Shown: positions 36,187 to 45,709, counted from the stretch's first letter. The stretch: 64,000 nt of DNA from CBDFGK01 sp965247075 (GCA_965247075.1 CBDFGK010000002.1:992001-1056000); one strand, 5' to 3'. The notes: generated by a model not told the origin, from the letters alone. A program made the numbers and translations.

Positions 36187-37887
36187 TTATTCGGCCAAAT
36201 ACACCGACCTGCCGCCAATTAGAGTTTCTACTGCCTTGAGTTGGCGCACATCCTCGGCGGTGAGTGGATCGCCGTTGAGGATAACAATATCCGCCAACTT
36301 AGCTGGCTCCAACGACCCGATTCTATCTTCCTGAAAAACCTGCCAGGCCGCATCAATGGTGGTCGCACGCAGCGCATTCATCACGCTGACCCGCTGCTCG
36401 GGTCCGATCTCGGCACCGCCGGTAGATATCCTGTTGGCTGTACTCCACACCATCTGCAAGGGCTGCATGGGCACCACCGGTGTATCCAGGTGTACGCTGT
36501 AGCGCAGGCCGATATTTTCAGCTGATTTGGTGGGGCTCATGCGCGCCGCCCGCTCCGGACCCATAAAAATATCCCGGTGGCGGTCACCCCAGTAGTAGGT
36601 GTGGGCGGAGAAAAAACTGGGGGTCACGCCCAGATCCTTCATTCTCACTAACTGATCTTCTCTGGCCATTTGCGCGTGAATCAGAATCAGCCGCGGATCT
36701 TCAACCGGGTGCTGGGCCTGGGCCAATTCAAAGGCATCGAGGATATCATCAATCGAGGCATCGCCGTTGCCGTGAATCGCCAACCGGTAGCCCGCGCCAT
36801 GAAAATCGCTAACAGCCCTGATCAGGTCATCGCGCGGTACCGCCGGATAACCGTGGTAAGTGACATCACCCTTGAACGGCACATGATAGGGTTCGCTGAG
36901 ATAGCCGGTATAACCCTGGATACTGCCATCGGCGACGATCTTCACAGCACCTACATCCAGCCGGTCTGACTCGATGTCGGCGGGATCGAATTCACCGCTG
37001 AGCAGTTCCTGTCCTAACGTGTGGTAGAAGGGAAACAACACCAGCCGCAGTTCAATGATATTGAAGCGGGACAGACTACCCATACCAAGCGCCATGGAAG
37101 CGTCCACACCACCACTCTGGGCCGTGGTAACACCCTGCGCCAGGTACTCATCGTTAGCGGCCATGGTCATGCAAATACCATCGACAACTGAAAAATCCAG
37201 CAGGCGGTCCGTTATCGCCATATGCGCTGTTTCCTCCAGCCGGCCAATCGGGACCCGGCTGCCCGGCCACCGCGCAATGACACCACCCACCGGGTCCTGT
37301 GAGTCGGCAGTAATATTCATCAACCCCAGCATGCGGCTGTTACCCACCCCCATATGTCCGGACACATGCATGATATAGATGGGCACTTCGCTGGACACTG
37401 CGTCGAGATCATCCCGGGTGGGATGGCGCTGTTCAGCCAGCAGGGTATCGTCATAACCGAAACCGCCCAGCCAGTTGTCATCGTTTTTGCCATCCAGATT
37501 CGCCCGCAGGCGATCCTGCAGTTCGGCCATGGTGGTAACGGTACCGATAGGTGGACTGTTCAGGTCGGCTGAAATAACAGCCATTCCCGAACCGGGAAAG
37601 TGGCCGTGGGCATCGACAAAACCGGGCATAAGGGTCTGGCCCTGCAGGTCGGTGATAATGGTGCTGCCCTCAGCCAGCGCCATAATTTCCGCATCGCTGC
37701 CCAGTTGATCGATGTGCTTACCACGCACCGACAGAGCCTGGAATATGCTGCTGTCGCCGTCCATGGACAAGACCTGGCCATTCACAAAAATGCGATGCTG
37801 CGGCGGCGCGGACGGCGTCAGGAAATACCAGCCCAGCACAGCCACAACAACCAGCAGTAGCGCTACACTCTTCAAAATTGTCTTCAT
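36187..37887 (-). CDS. Membrane-anchored amidohydrolase (amidohydrolase 3, YtcJ-like)
   Basis: This 566-residue metal-dependent hydrolase has an N-terminal hydrophobic anchor (SVALLLVVVAVLGWYFL) placing it in the periplasm or at the membrane. Visible parts are the metal motif GFVDAHGHFPGSG, the lysine/acid region VKIVADGSIQGYTGYL, the HGNGDASIDDILDAF block and the C-terminal LADIVILNGDPL typical of the family. It probably cleaves an amide or similar bond in an imported compound. Its start faces a Fur-box-like site 117 bases upstream. Confidence 0.9.
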   Translation of the reverse strand: MKTILKSVALLLVVVAVLGWYFLTPSAPPQHRIFVNGQVLSMDGDSSIFQALSVRGKHIDQLGSDAEIMALAEGSTIITDLQGQTLMPGFVDAHGHFPGSGMAVISADLNSPPIGTVTTMAELQDRLRANLDGKNDDNWLGGFGYDDTLLAEQRHPTRDDLDAVSSEVPIYIMHVSGHMGVGNSRMLGLMNITADSQDPVGGVIARWPGSRVPIGRLEETAHMAITDRLLDFSVVDGICMTMAANDEYLAQGVTTAQSGGVDASMALGMGSLSRFNIIELRLVLFPFYHTLGQELLSGEFDPADIESDRLDVGAVKIVADGSIQGYTGYLSEPYHVPFKGDVTYHGYPAVPRDDLIRAVSDFHGAGYRLAIHGNGDASIDDILDAFELAQAQHPVEDPRLILIHAQMAREDQLVRMKDLGVTPSFFSAHTYYWGDRHRDIFMGPERAARMSPTKSAENIGLRYSVHLDTPVVPMQPLQMVWSTANRISTGGAEIGPEQRVSVMNALRATTIDAAWQVFQEDRIGSLEPAKLADIVILNGDPLTAEDVRQLKAVETLIGGRSVYLAE

Positions 37888-38003
37888 GCCGCCGCTCCCA
37901 TCAACAGGTCAGCCAGCCAGGGGCCGGTCGCAGGGGCAATATCCCGGTGGTTCTGCAGGCGCCCCGCCTATACAGGCTACCCCAACTGACCTCCCCATAT
38001 TAT

Positions 38004-38022
38004 GATAATGATCACTATTATT
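38004..38022. promoter_or_regulatory. Fur-box-like operator
   Basis: GATAATGATCACTATTATT matches the 19-bp Fur consensus GATAATGATAATCATTATC at 15 positions. It lies in the 235-bp region between the divergent amidohydrolase and DUF3604 genes, near a TATTAT stretch. This suggests iron-responsive control of one or both genes. Confidence 0.55.
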
Positions 38023-38122
38023 GTCGGCGCTTTTCTACCTTCCTGTAGGCTGAGTGGCGCTGGCATAGCCTGTTCGGGTTACACTGCCGGCTGAGCTTTT
38101 CACTGGAACAGGCGACCACAGC

Positions 38123-40162
38123 ATGAAATTTACCTTACTCTCCTTTACTCTGGCCATGTTACTGGCGGCCGCCGCGCCACCGCCTGCCACTGCCTTCGAG
38201 CGCACCGAGCAGCGTCAGCCCTGCGCGCACTACAGCGACACGCGCATGCCCCTGTTCGGCGACCTGCATGTTCACACCAGTTACTCCTTCGACTCTTATA
38301 TTTCCAGTCAGCGCAATGACCCCTGGGCGGCCTATCGCTACGCCAAGGGTGAACCTGTCATGCTGTCTGACCCCGATTCGAACCAGACCCTGCGCGCACA
38401 AATTCAGCGACCGCTGGATTTTACCAGCGTAACCGACCACTCCGAGTTTCTGGGCCCCATCAATATCTGCACCCGGGATTCTGGCAAAGCGGGTTACTGG
38501 TTTCCCATGTGCATAATGACGCGCAGTGAATTCTTTATGGTGCAGCTCCTGGCGGCCAGTTACTGGTCTGGCCTCGGCGTGGCTGGTGACAGCGCTGCCA
38601 AGGAGCAGTCTTTTGCCTGTACCCTGTCTGACTGTGATGCCGCTCACAGGGAAACCTGGCGCAAAATCCAACAGGCGGCAGAAGAGCATTATGATCGCAG
38701 CAGCGAATGCTCCTTTACCACTTTCGTGGGCTATGAATACACCGATGCACCCAACTTCAAAAACCTGCATCGCAATGTAATTTTCCGCAATGAACGCGTC
38801 ACTGATACTGCCATCTCTGCCTACGATACCGGCACCATGAACTTTCCAGACCTGTGGCGTCGACTGCGTGCGGAGTGCACAGACGCTGACGCCGGTTGCG
38901 ATGTGATGTCTATTCCGCACAACTCCAATCTCAGTGGCGGGCTGATGTTCCCCGACCCTCTCAATGAACAGCAGACACAGGATCGCCTGTTCTTTGAACC
39001 AGTGGTCGAACTGATACAGCACAAGGCCTCCTCCGAGTGCCGCTATGATCGGCTGGCCGGGCGCGGGCTGGACACAGAGGATGAAGCCTGCGATTTCGAG
39101 CAGGTAGTTTCAGATAACCTCTCCATGCTGGGTACGGTGTTCGGCGAGGTGCAAACCGAGGCCGCCGCAGCGGTGCCACTGGTGAAATTCGGTCGTCGCA
39201 ACATGGTTCGCAATGCGCTCAAGGACGGCCTGGCACTGGGGCGCAGCAGCGGCACCAACCCTTTCAAAATGGGTTTTATCGGCAGCACCGATACCCACTC
39301 TGCCACTTCCGGCGGCGCCGAGGAAAATAACTACGTGGGCCACCTGGGAAGACGCGACGCCGGCTATCGTAATGTTCAGGATCACTTCTTCGACAACCCC
39401 GGTGGCCTGGCCGTAGTGTGGGCAGAAGAAAATTCCCGCGATTCAATATTCAGCGCTATACGTCGCAAGGAGACCTATGCTACCAGCGGTACCAGGCCGG
39501 TGGTGCGCTTCTTTGCCGGTGCCGAACTACCTGAAGATATCTGCCAGGCAGACAACATGGTGGAACAGGCCTACGCCAATGGCGTGCCCATGGGTGGCGA
39601 ACTGTCTGGAGAACTATCTGGAGAGCAGGCACCACGCTTTCTGGTTTCGGCGCTGAAAGATCCCGGCAGCATTGGCAATCCCGGCACTGATTTACAGCGG
39701 CTGCAGATTATCAAAGGCTGGCTTGATGCGCAGGGCAATACCCACGAGCAAGTGTTTGATGTGGCGGGCAATGCCAATAATGACGCCGCTGTAGACCCAC
39801 TGACTTGCGCACCGCGCGGCGCCGGTTTTGATAACTTGTGCAGCGTCTGGCAAGACCCGCAATTCGAGCCATCACAAGACGCCTTTTACTACGCACGCGT
39901 ACTGGAAAATCCCAGTTGTCGGTGGACGACGCTGCAGTGCCAAGCTGCCGGCGTGAACCCCTTTGCACAAAACTGCGCCGACCAGGCCGCTGCCGCCACC
40001 GCACAACTGCAGGACGAAGGTGCCATTGGTGATGTGTATGGCAAGTGTTGCCTGGACCCGTCTGAGCAACCTTTCTATTCCCCTGTCATTCAGGAGCGCG
40101 CCTGGACCTCACCCATCTGGTACCAGGCTGCAGGCGTAAAAAGCGTAAGCGCTAACCGGTAG
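38123..40162 (+). CDS. Secreted DUF3604 protein (PHP-like metal hydrolase)
   Basis: This 679-residue protein has a signal peptide (LLSFTLAMLLAAAAPPPATA). The N-terminal block MPLFGDLHVHTSYSFDSY carries the HxH of the PHP-like fold; further likely metal ligands are in TSVTDHSEFLGPI, MSIPHNSNLSGGLM and GFIGSTDTHSATSGGAEEN. The C-terminal RRKETYATSGTRPVVRFFAG block is characteristic of DUF3604. The biochemical role is not established. A short GELSGELSGE repeat lies near residue 494. It is divergent from the amidohydrolase across the Fur-box-like site. Confidence 0.88.
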   Translation: MKFTLLSFTLAMLLAAAAPPPATAFERTEQRQPCAHYSDTRMPLFGDLHVHTSYSFDSYISSQRNDPWAAYRYAKGEPVMLSDPDSNQTLRAQIQRPLDFTSVTDHSEFLGPINICTRDSGKAGYWFPMCIMTRSEFFMVQLLAASYWSGLGVAGDSAAKEQSFACTLSDCDAAHRETWRKIQQAAEEHYDRSSECSFTTFVGYEYTDAPNFKNLHRNVIFRNERVTDTAISAYDTGTMNFPDLWRRLRAECTDADAGCDVMSIPHNSNLSGGLMFPDPLNEQQTQDRLFFEPVVELIQHKASSECRYDRLAGRGLDTEDEACDFEQVVSDNLSMLGTVFGEVQTEAAAAVPLVKFGRRNMVRNALKDGLALGRSSGTNPFKMGFIGSTDTHSATSGGAEENNYVGHLGRRDAGYRNVQDHFFDNPGGLAVVWAEENSRDSIFSAIRRKETYATSGTRPVVRFFAGAELPEDICQADNMVEQAYANGVPMGGELSGELSGEQAPRFLVSALKDPGSIGNPGTDLQRLQIIKGWLDAQGNTHEQVFDVAGNANNDAAVDPLTCAPRGAGFDNLCSVWQDPQFEPSQDAFYYARVLENPSCRWTTLQCQAAGVNPFAQNCADQAAAATAQLQDEGAIGDVYGKCCLDPSEQPFYSPVIQERAWTSPIWYQAAGVKSVSANR

Positions 40163-40467
40163 CAGCACCGATAACATGGCAAAGCGATAGGCAATCAGGG
40201 TCAGCATGGAGGTTGCCCACACTATTGTGAAACAGGTCTAATAAACAGAAATCAGTATATTCCCCCGTTCAGTATCATTTCGTATTGGAATAGGCTGCTT
40301 GTTGACTCCGGCCGAATTTCCGCGCAAGCTCTCCTTAGCTGCCTGATCAAAAAATTCCGAAATGTACAGGGTCCGCACAATGCCGTGCATCGGCCCCCAC
40401 CAAACTCGATTCATGGCGAAAAGCCTGGGATATGGGCGGACTTCTAAAAACTTGGAGGGCGAATGGA
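40163..40467. other. Intergenic region with no recognised gene
   Basis: About 305 bases. Short open frames exist, but none shows a ribosome site or protein-like composition, and no RNA gene or repeat was recognised. Confidence 0.6.
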
Positions 40468-40941
40468 ATGAACAAAGAAGAAACCCGATTCTCGATGTTC
40501 AGCGCCGCTATAGGAGGGACTTGCTTGCTTACGTCCTTGAATCAAACAAATAACCTCATCGCACAGAATCTCTTCGATGGTGAATCTTTCGATATCCTAA
40601 CCGCGTTTCTGGCAGGGGTAGTCTTCTATTTTGTCATCTTCTTCCTATACCGCGGAATAGCTTCTGCCCAGAAGCGGCGGCAAAGCCGCCGAAAGGAGAA
40701 CGAGGCGTTCTACGAAGACGACATACCCGCTATAGTCATGGTCGCCATCCTAGTGTTTGCAGGCTTGTTTCTCTACTCGCTGTTGAGCATTCTCACACAT
40801 TTTAACTCAGGTGTATCTCTTATGCTCTTGCCCTTGCCCTTGGTTTTCGCGGTCTCGTCAGTTGCTCTCCTACGCCATGAGCTTTTAGCCATCAAACGAA
40901 ATCTAAGGCGGCGGATCGGTCGAAAGAGAGTGGATCGGTGA
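40468..40941 (+). CDS. Hypothetical inner-membrane protein
   Basis: This 157-residue protein starts at ATG 40468 with GGAGGG eight bases upstream. Three or four hydrophobic segments are visible (ILTAFLAGVVFYFVIFFLY, AIVMVAILVFAGLFLYSLL, LMLLPLPLVFAVSSVALL), with a very basic loop (AQKRRQSRRKENEAF) and a basic C-terminus (KRNLRRRIGRKRVDR), giving a cytoplasmic tail by the positive-inside rule. No family recognised. Confidence 0.65.
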   Translation: MNKEETRFSMFSAAIGGTCLLTSLNQTNNLIAQNLFDGESFDILTAFLAGVVFYFVIFFLYRGIASAQKRRQSRRKENEAFYEDDIPAIVMVAILVFAGLFLYSLLSILTHFNSGVSLMLLPLPLVFAVSSVALLRHELLAIKRNLRRRIGRKRVDR

Positions 40942-41056
40942 CCGCTCGTCCGTTCGAGTGAATCTTTTCAGGCCGGCTAGACGGCTTGCGGAGTTAGGCT
41001 CCGAATGATTCCAATGTGCTCCGCACCCAGCCCTCAGACCCAACCCAGGAAACCGC

Positions 41057-41587
41057 CTATTTCGCTTCAACGCCTTGTTTCATAAATCTCCATAGAAACC
41101 ATCCGCACAAACCGTATATTGTTACAATAGGCACACTCATGTAGGAGAAGAATATCAGACTTTTTGGAAGGGAGCACATCATGACATAAAAGGGCACGCA
41201 CAATGCCAGTGGCCAGAGCGCGAGATAGCCCATCGCCCTATTCGTTTTAGTATCTTGTTGCACGATCCCCCACAAAAACCATGCGCACAAACCAATCATT
41301 ATTACAAAAGGTAAAATCGAGAAAGTGATATGTTTCAGACTGCCCGGAACCGGAAATGTCATGATGTGAAAGGGTATGCTCAACGCTAACGGCCAAAACC
41401 CATAGCCCACCGCCCCATAATAAACAAAGACTGGCGTGAAACACAAAATCGCCGCAGTGACCGTAAATCCGCGCCGCCGACACAGCTTAGGCCAAGCCCA
41501 GAAACAGAAGCCCCAAAAGGCCAGAGGGGCCGGCCACACCAGCAATACAACTACTTCCTCAGCCAGCTTGCCAATTTCAATTTCCAT
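41057..41587 (-). CDS. Hypothetical membrane protein with internal duplication
   Basis: This 176-residue, strongly hydrophobic protein has about six segments. Residues 64-111 and 124-171 align without gaps (roughly 21 of 48 identical), sharing WPLAL, PF, GLC and WFLW, so the second half is a duplicated two-helix unit. The ATG at 41587 is the only good start. No family recognised; nothing nearby suggests a function. Confidence 0.65.
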   Translation of the reverse strand: MEIEIGKLAEEVVVLLVWPAPLAFWGFCFWAWPKLCRRRGFTVTAAILCFTPVFVYYGAVGYGFWPLALSIPFHIMTFPVPGSLKHITFSILPFVIMIGLCAWFLWGIVQQDTKTNRAMGYLALWPLALCVPFYVMMCSLPKSLIFFSYMSVPIVTIYGLCGWFLWRFMKQGVEAK

Positions 41588-42174
41588 GGTAAACGCCGTT
41601 CACCCACTAGGTGCGGAAGGGCATTGATAACCATCCCTCGCTCGCATGGCTTCGATCTTCGACCACCTGACCGTGCATGTCAATGGTGGAGTCTCTTCCA
41701 ATACGAAAGAAGCTACTTGTGTGTTTACTACCGCCTACTGGGTGCCATTTTTAGTGATGACGGACGAGCAGGTTCCAACAATGGTAAGCAAAGAGAAAGG
41801 GGGACCGGTTCCTGACACCAAGGGACCTCTTAGTAGCAAACTGTGGCATGTGAATTATTGGATGATTCGAAACAGGTTGCACCTTTAATGGAACGCCCCA
41901 GACTCTTGGGGAACTTACTCCTCCCACGGCGTTCAGAAGTGCCCATGGAAAGGCGTCGCCGTGGGTGGAGCATCTACACCTCATGGTATACGAGCAGGTC
42001 GAGTCTGTGCGAGTTTCACCGGAGTATGTTCAGAGCTGGTCTAGTGACCGCGAGGAGCGCTGGAGGCAGGAAAACTAGCGGAAATACAGAAATCTGGTCA
42101 TAGGCTTTTCATGCCGGTAACATTCGCGGGCATTATTACCTAACCAGGCAATGTCCCCACCCTAAAGGAATCCC
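41588..42174. other. Intergenic region, possible gene remnants
   Basis: About 590 bases with only short frames. One plus-strand frame ending at 42078 looks protein-like at its tail (SPEYVQSWSSDREERWRQEN) but has no credible start and under 40 codons after the first ATG or GTG. I see no RNA gene or complete gene. Confidence 0.5.
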
Positions 42175-42792
42175 ATGACTGCTCGTCGTACCGAGTATCG
42201 CTTTCACGGCATCAAAATGCTGACCACCTCCCACCCCGCCATCCGGCGCATCAAGAGAACCGATGCACACCCGTCCCTGCACGGCAACAAGCTGTGGAAA
42301 TCCAGTTTCCTGTTAATGGATTACCTGAAAAAACATCCGCCGGAGTATGTCAGCCGGGTAATGGACGCCGGCTGTGGCTGGGGAACCTCGGGTATCTTCT
42401 GCGCCAAACACTTTGCTGCTGAGGTGACCTCGGTGGATGCTGACGGCCATGTTTTTCCCTACCTGCTGGCCAATGCCGACGCCAACGGCGTCACCGTGCA
42501 AACTCTGCAATCCCGTTTTGAGAAAATTACCACGCGACAACTGCAGGGTCTGGACCTGTTAATCGCCGCCGACATCTGTTTCTGGGATGAACTGGTCAAC
42601 CCCGTATTTAACCTGGTAAAGCGCGCCGTCAATGCCGGCGTCAAGAAAATAGTCATCGCCGACCCCGAGCGCTCCACCTTCTTTGATATGGCGCAGCGCT
42701 GCGAAAACAAATTTTGCGCGGAGATTCTCGAGTGGAAAACCCGCCGGCCAGTGCAGGCGCGCGGCGCCCTGCTGGTTATTGAGAACGCCTGA
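42175..42792 (+). CDS. Class I SAM-dependent methyltransferase
   Basis: This 205-residue protein has a SAM-binding motif I (VMDAGCGWGTSGIFCAKHF), the acidic end of strand 2 (VTSVDADGHVFPYL) and a motif IV-like LDLLIAADICFWDELVNPVF, resembling the lysine/nicotinamide-type methyltransferase-16 group. The substrate is unknown. AAAGGA precedes the ATG at 42175 by six bases. The last residues (VQARGALLVIENA) complete the fold, so the gene appears whole. Confidence 0.82.
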   Translation: MTARRTEYRFHGIKMLTTSHPAIRRIKRTDAHPSLHGNKLWKSSFLLMDYLKKHPPEYVSRVMDAGCGWGTSGIFCAKHFAAEVTSVDADGHVFPYLLANADANGVTVQTLQSRFEKITTRQLQGLDLLIAADICFWDELVNPVFNLVKRAVNAGVKKIVIADPERSTFFDMAQRCENKFCAEILEWKTRRPVQARGALLVIENA

Positions 42793-42841
42793 GCTGAATC
42801 ATGGCCAGCATCCGTATCGGCGTAAGTTTGTCCCCGCGACC

Positions 42842-44116
42842 CTACAACAGTAGTTCGTACTCACGTTGCAGGTGCGGTGTTGCCACCAACTCTCCCGCTG
42901 CCATGCGCGGACGAAAGCGGGTCTTTTTTAACAGCCGCAACAAGCGGTAACGGCCATCCTGCTCCCCTGCGTCGGTCAATAGTACTTCTATCTCACGAGG
43001 GCGACCCTGGGCCGACACCGAAAAGCCGGCGGTTAATCGCGTTGCCTGCTGCAACTCACCCTGCGGGGCAGCTCCCGCATAGAGAATCCCGCCGGCAGGC
43101 AGTTCGGTGGGTTCTCCAAACCAGATTTGCCTGAGTCGTCCGCCGGCATCAGCATCCAGCGTGCGCCAGGCTTGCCGGTAATGGGTAGCGGCCCGGCCCT
43201 GGTGCGCAAACCACAACTGCCAGTCTCCCAGCCGGCGCTGCGCTTCGGCACGCGCCAGGTAATCAGGACTAGCCGCCAGCCTCTCAAGCAAGGACTCCAG
43301 CAGACCAACACCCCTGGAGAATGCCGCTTTCTTGAGATGCTGCATTTGGCTGCGCGCCACGTTCGGCTGAGTCTGCTCCCTGGCATAGCGGCGACCCAGC
43401 ATCATTTCGCTCTCCGGACCCAAGCCAAAATCTGCCACGCTGACCAGGTACAAAAGCTGCAAGCGGGCATAGACCAGCGCCTGCAATTCGGTCACCGCCA
43501 GCGGAGCGACCTCCTCCGGGGGTTCCAGTTGGTCCAACAACCGCCATACCCGGTACAGTCGATCGGGATCATCGGGATCGGGGTTGAGAATCCATAACTT
43601 ACGCTGCCAGGCGGCGTACTCGATCGCGGCCTGAATGTAGGCCGCGTCATCCTGCCGGTAATTCTCCTGCTGCAAATGAAATATCCACGACTGTATTTCA
43701 CTGGCCGCCTCCAGGTCGCCAACATTGATGTAATTTTTCAGCAGGCTTTTCAGCATCGGCAATTGCAAGGAACTGTACAAACCATTGTTGATGCGAGTGA
43801 GGTGCACCGAGCGTTTCAGCAAAGCCACCGCTTGCTCGGAATCACCCCTGCTCTGGAAATAATTGGCCGCATCCAGCAAGCTCTGTGAAAGGCTGGCACC
43901 GTAGGGTCCACCCAGCCACTCCTGCTGCTGGACACGCTGCAAATAGGCCGCCCGCTCTGGTGCACTCTGCAATGGCGGTATCTGCTTGGTCGGCACGGCA
44001 TCGGCGCGAATAAAGGTGCGCCCGTATGCTTCGGGCACCTGGTCGCGAGCGCGTGCCCCGGCCGGGGACACGACGCACAATGACACAAATAACAAGACTG
44101 TTAGGCGAACACTCAC
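42842..44116 (-). CDS. Secreted TPR-like protein with a TonB-C-like end
   Basis: This is an exported protein of about 424 residues. The GTG at 44116 gives a clean signal peptide (LTVLLFVSLCVVSPAGARA). The body is alpha-helical with TPR-like units (LDAANYFQSRGDSEQAVALL, EAQRRLGDWQLWFAHQGRA). The last 60 residues (AGFSVSAQGRPREIEVLLTD... KKTRFRPRMAAGELVATP) resemble the TonB C-terminal domain, but there is no N-terminal TonB anchor or proline-rich arm. The stop of the upstream metallo-hydrolase gene lies five bases before, so the two form an operon. Role unknown. Confidence 0.72.
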   Translation of the reverse strand: MSVRLTVLLFVSLCVVSPAGARARDQVPEAYGRTFIRADAVPTKQIPPLQSAPERAAYLQRVQQQEWLGGPYGASLSQSLLDAANYFQSRGDSEQAVALLKRSVHLTRINNGLYSSLQLPMLKSLLKNYINVGDLEAASEIQSWIFHLQQENYRQDDAAYIQAAIEYAAWQRKLWILNPDPDDPDRLYRVWRLLDQLEPPEEVAPLAVTELQALVYARLQLLYLVSVADFGLGPESEMMLGRRYAREQTQPNVARSQMQHLKKAAFSRGVGLLESLLERLAASPDYLARAEAQRRLGDWQLWFAHQGRAATHYRQAWRTLDADAGGRLRQIWFGEPTELPAGGILYAGAAPQGELQQATRLTAGFSVSAQGRPREIEVLLTDAGEQDGRYRLLRLLKKTRFRPRMAAGELVATPHLQREYELLL

Positions 44117-44121
44117 AGTGC

Positions 44122-45531
44122 CTAATGTGGCATATTTACCGGTGTAATAGCCAGTGCACCCAGCGCAGCCCGGGTCTTGTCGATCTCGACCTCCAGCCAC
44201 ATCACTTCGTAGCTGTTGTTCAGCACCTGTGCATCCTCCAGCATCATATCCAGGCAAGTCGCCTGTTCCTGCCATGCAGCAGTCAGGCCCGGTTCAGCGG
44301 CCAGCGCCATTTCCAGCAAGTGTAGCGCCTGCAGACATTGTCTGTCGGCCCGATATTCGGCCGCTCGCTGCACGAGTGCATCGCCACCGGCCAGCGCCGC
44401 GACATCTGCATACACCTCGCGCACCGGCACGTGATAAAGCTCAGTGGTCGATTCAAAATGGAACCAGGTAGAGTAATACTCCCAGATGGATTTCACCGCC
44501 CAGGATACCTTGCCGTGGCCCTGGGTCAGTTCCAGCTGCGGCGGCAGGCGGATCTCGTCCATCAACCGGTACATGCTTTTACCTGCGTTCATGCCGGCAA
44601 TGACGGCAGCGTGTACATACTGCAGCGCGTCCCGGATCAACGTCATTCCGCCGACAGTATTCTCTACACCGACTACAGGCGAGAAATGGCTGGGCACTAT
44701 GACTTCCGGTTGCAGGGCAATCATCAGATCGAGGCTGCGAATATACTCAACCGGCTTGCGTACCTTTTCACCACGCATGGTAAACACATTGGGAAATTGC
44801 GGAAACAGCGGCCCGAAGGTATCACCTGAAAAGAGGATTTTCTGCTGCGGTAACCACAGGATGACATTGTCAGCGCCCTCGGCGCCCGGTGTGCCATACA
44901 CCTCAAACTGGATTCCACCCTGCTCAAATTTATAGACCTGCCAGTCCTGCACGGTGATGGTGGGCACTATGCCGCCGTAGGCAAAAATGTAATCCGTGGG
45001 CGGCTGTTCAGGCATAAACGGAAACAGCAGCCGATTACGGCTCCAGAAGTAATCCTGCAAATCTGCCAGGTAGCGCTGCTCTTCATCAAAATCGGCATGG
45101 GCGATGATTTGTGTATCCCCCTGCTGCCAGAATTTGATGCCACCGATATGATCGGCATGGGAGTGACTGGCAATAATATGGGTAATGTCCCCGGCCGGCA
45201 TTACCTCTTTAAGCAACTTGAGCTGGTTAGCGGCCTGCAGGCTTAGCCCGCTGTCAAACATGACATGACCCTCGCTGGTGGTAATCACGTGGGTGTTGCC
45301 TATACCGCGGGCCTGGTAGATAAAGTCGTTAATTTTCTCCACCCTGATCGGCACATTGTGCAGTTGGTTAGCGCGCTCATCATCGGCTGCGTTCATCGTG
45401 TCTGCAGCGAGATTGCCCGCCATGCTGCCCGCCTCGATCAGGGCCTTGCGCCGCAAGTCACCCCCGCACAGCCTGTTGTAGATCAGGCCGACGGCAACCA
45501 GCAGGGCTATCGCTATCAGTACTTTCTTCAC
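44122..45531 (-). CDS. Metallo-beta-lactamase-fold hydrolase, alkylsulfatase-like
   Basis: This protein of about 469 residues has an N-terminal membrane anchor (VLIAIALLVAVGLIYNRL) and the metal motif HSHADH (IIASHSHADHIGGIKFW), further ligands in YGTPGAEGADN and ILFSGDTFGPLFP, and an alkylsulfatase-dimerisation-like helical region after SHFSPVVG. The family includes SDS-type alkyl sulfatases and other hydrolases. I chose the GTG at 45531 with GGAG six bases upstream; a TTG at 45543 is also in frame. The C-terminal sterol-carrier-like domain of SdsA1 is not evident. It is followed by the TPR/TonB-C-like gene. Confidence 0.85.
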   Translation of the reverse strand: MKKVLIAIALLVAVGLIYNRLCGGDLRRKALIEAGSMAGNLAADTMNAADDERANQLHNVPIRVEKINDFIYQARGIGNTHVITTSEGHVMFDSGLSLQAANQLKLLKEVMPAGDITHIIASHSHADHIGGIKFWQQGDTQIIAHADFDEEQRYLADLQDYFWSRNRLLFPFMPEQPPTDYIFAYGGIVPTITVQDWQVYKFEQGGIQFEVYGTPGAEGADNVILWLPQQKILFSGDTFGPLFPQFPNVFTMRGEKVRKPVEYIRSLDLMIALQPEVIVPSHFSPVVGVENTVGGMTLIRDALQYVHAAVIAGMNAGKSMYRLMDEIRLPPQLELTQGHGKVSWAVKSIWEYYSTWFHFESTTELYHVPVREVYADVAALAGGDALVQRAAEYRADRQCLQALHLLEMALAAEPGLTAAWQEQATCLDMMLEDAQVLNNSYEVMWLEVEIDKTRAALGALAITPVNMPH

Positions 45532-45613
45532 AGTGATCTCCAAATTAATTATTCTACAACAGGTGACTTGATCAAAAAGTGGTCAGTGTAGCTATACCGC
45601 ATTTGAGCTATCT

Positions 45614-45639
45614 CATTGTAGACAGACTCGTCTACAATG
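45614..45639. promoter_or_regulatory. Perfect 10-bp inverted repeat, possible operator
   Basis: CATTGTAGAC and GTCTACAATG are separated by six bases (AGACTC). The site lies 11 bases upstream of the likely -35 of the AAA ATPase gene. It could bind a dimeric repressor; as an RNA it would form a hairpin, but no T-run follows, so a terminator is less likely. Confidence 0.55.
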
Positions 45640-45650
45640 AATAATGTGGA

Positions 45651-45680
45651 TTACATTTCTCGTATTTTCTGATTTATACT
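45651..45680 (+). promoter_or_regulatory. Putative promoter of the AAA ATPase operon
   Basis: TTACAT (45651-45656) and TATACT (45675-45680) are 18 bases apart and 30 bases upstream of the ATG at 45710. Confidence 0.5.
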
Positions 45681-45709
45681 ACAGCGCATCAAACACGGGA
45701 AGAAATGAA

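Noticed and set aside
38159..39022. Minus-strand frame of 287 codons
   Set aside because: Antisense to the DUF3604 gene, which has a signal peptide and metal motifs.
45614..45639. Rho-independent terminator
   Set aside because: The hairpin is perfect but no T-run follows and the stem is only half GC; operator is more likely.
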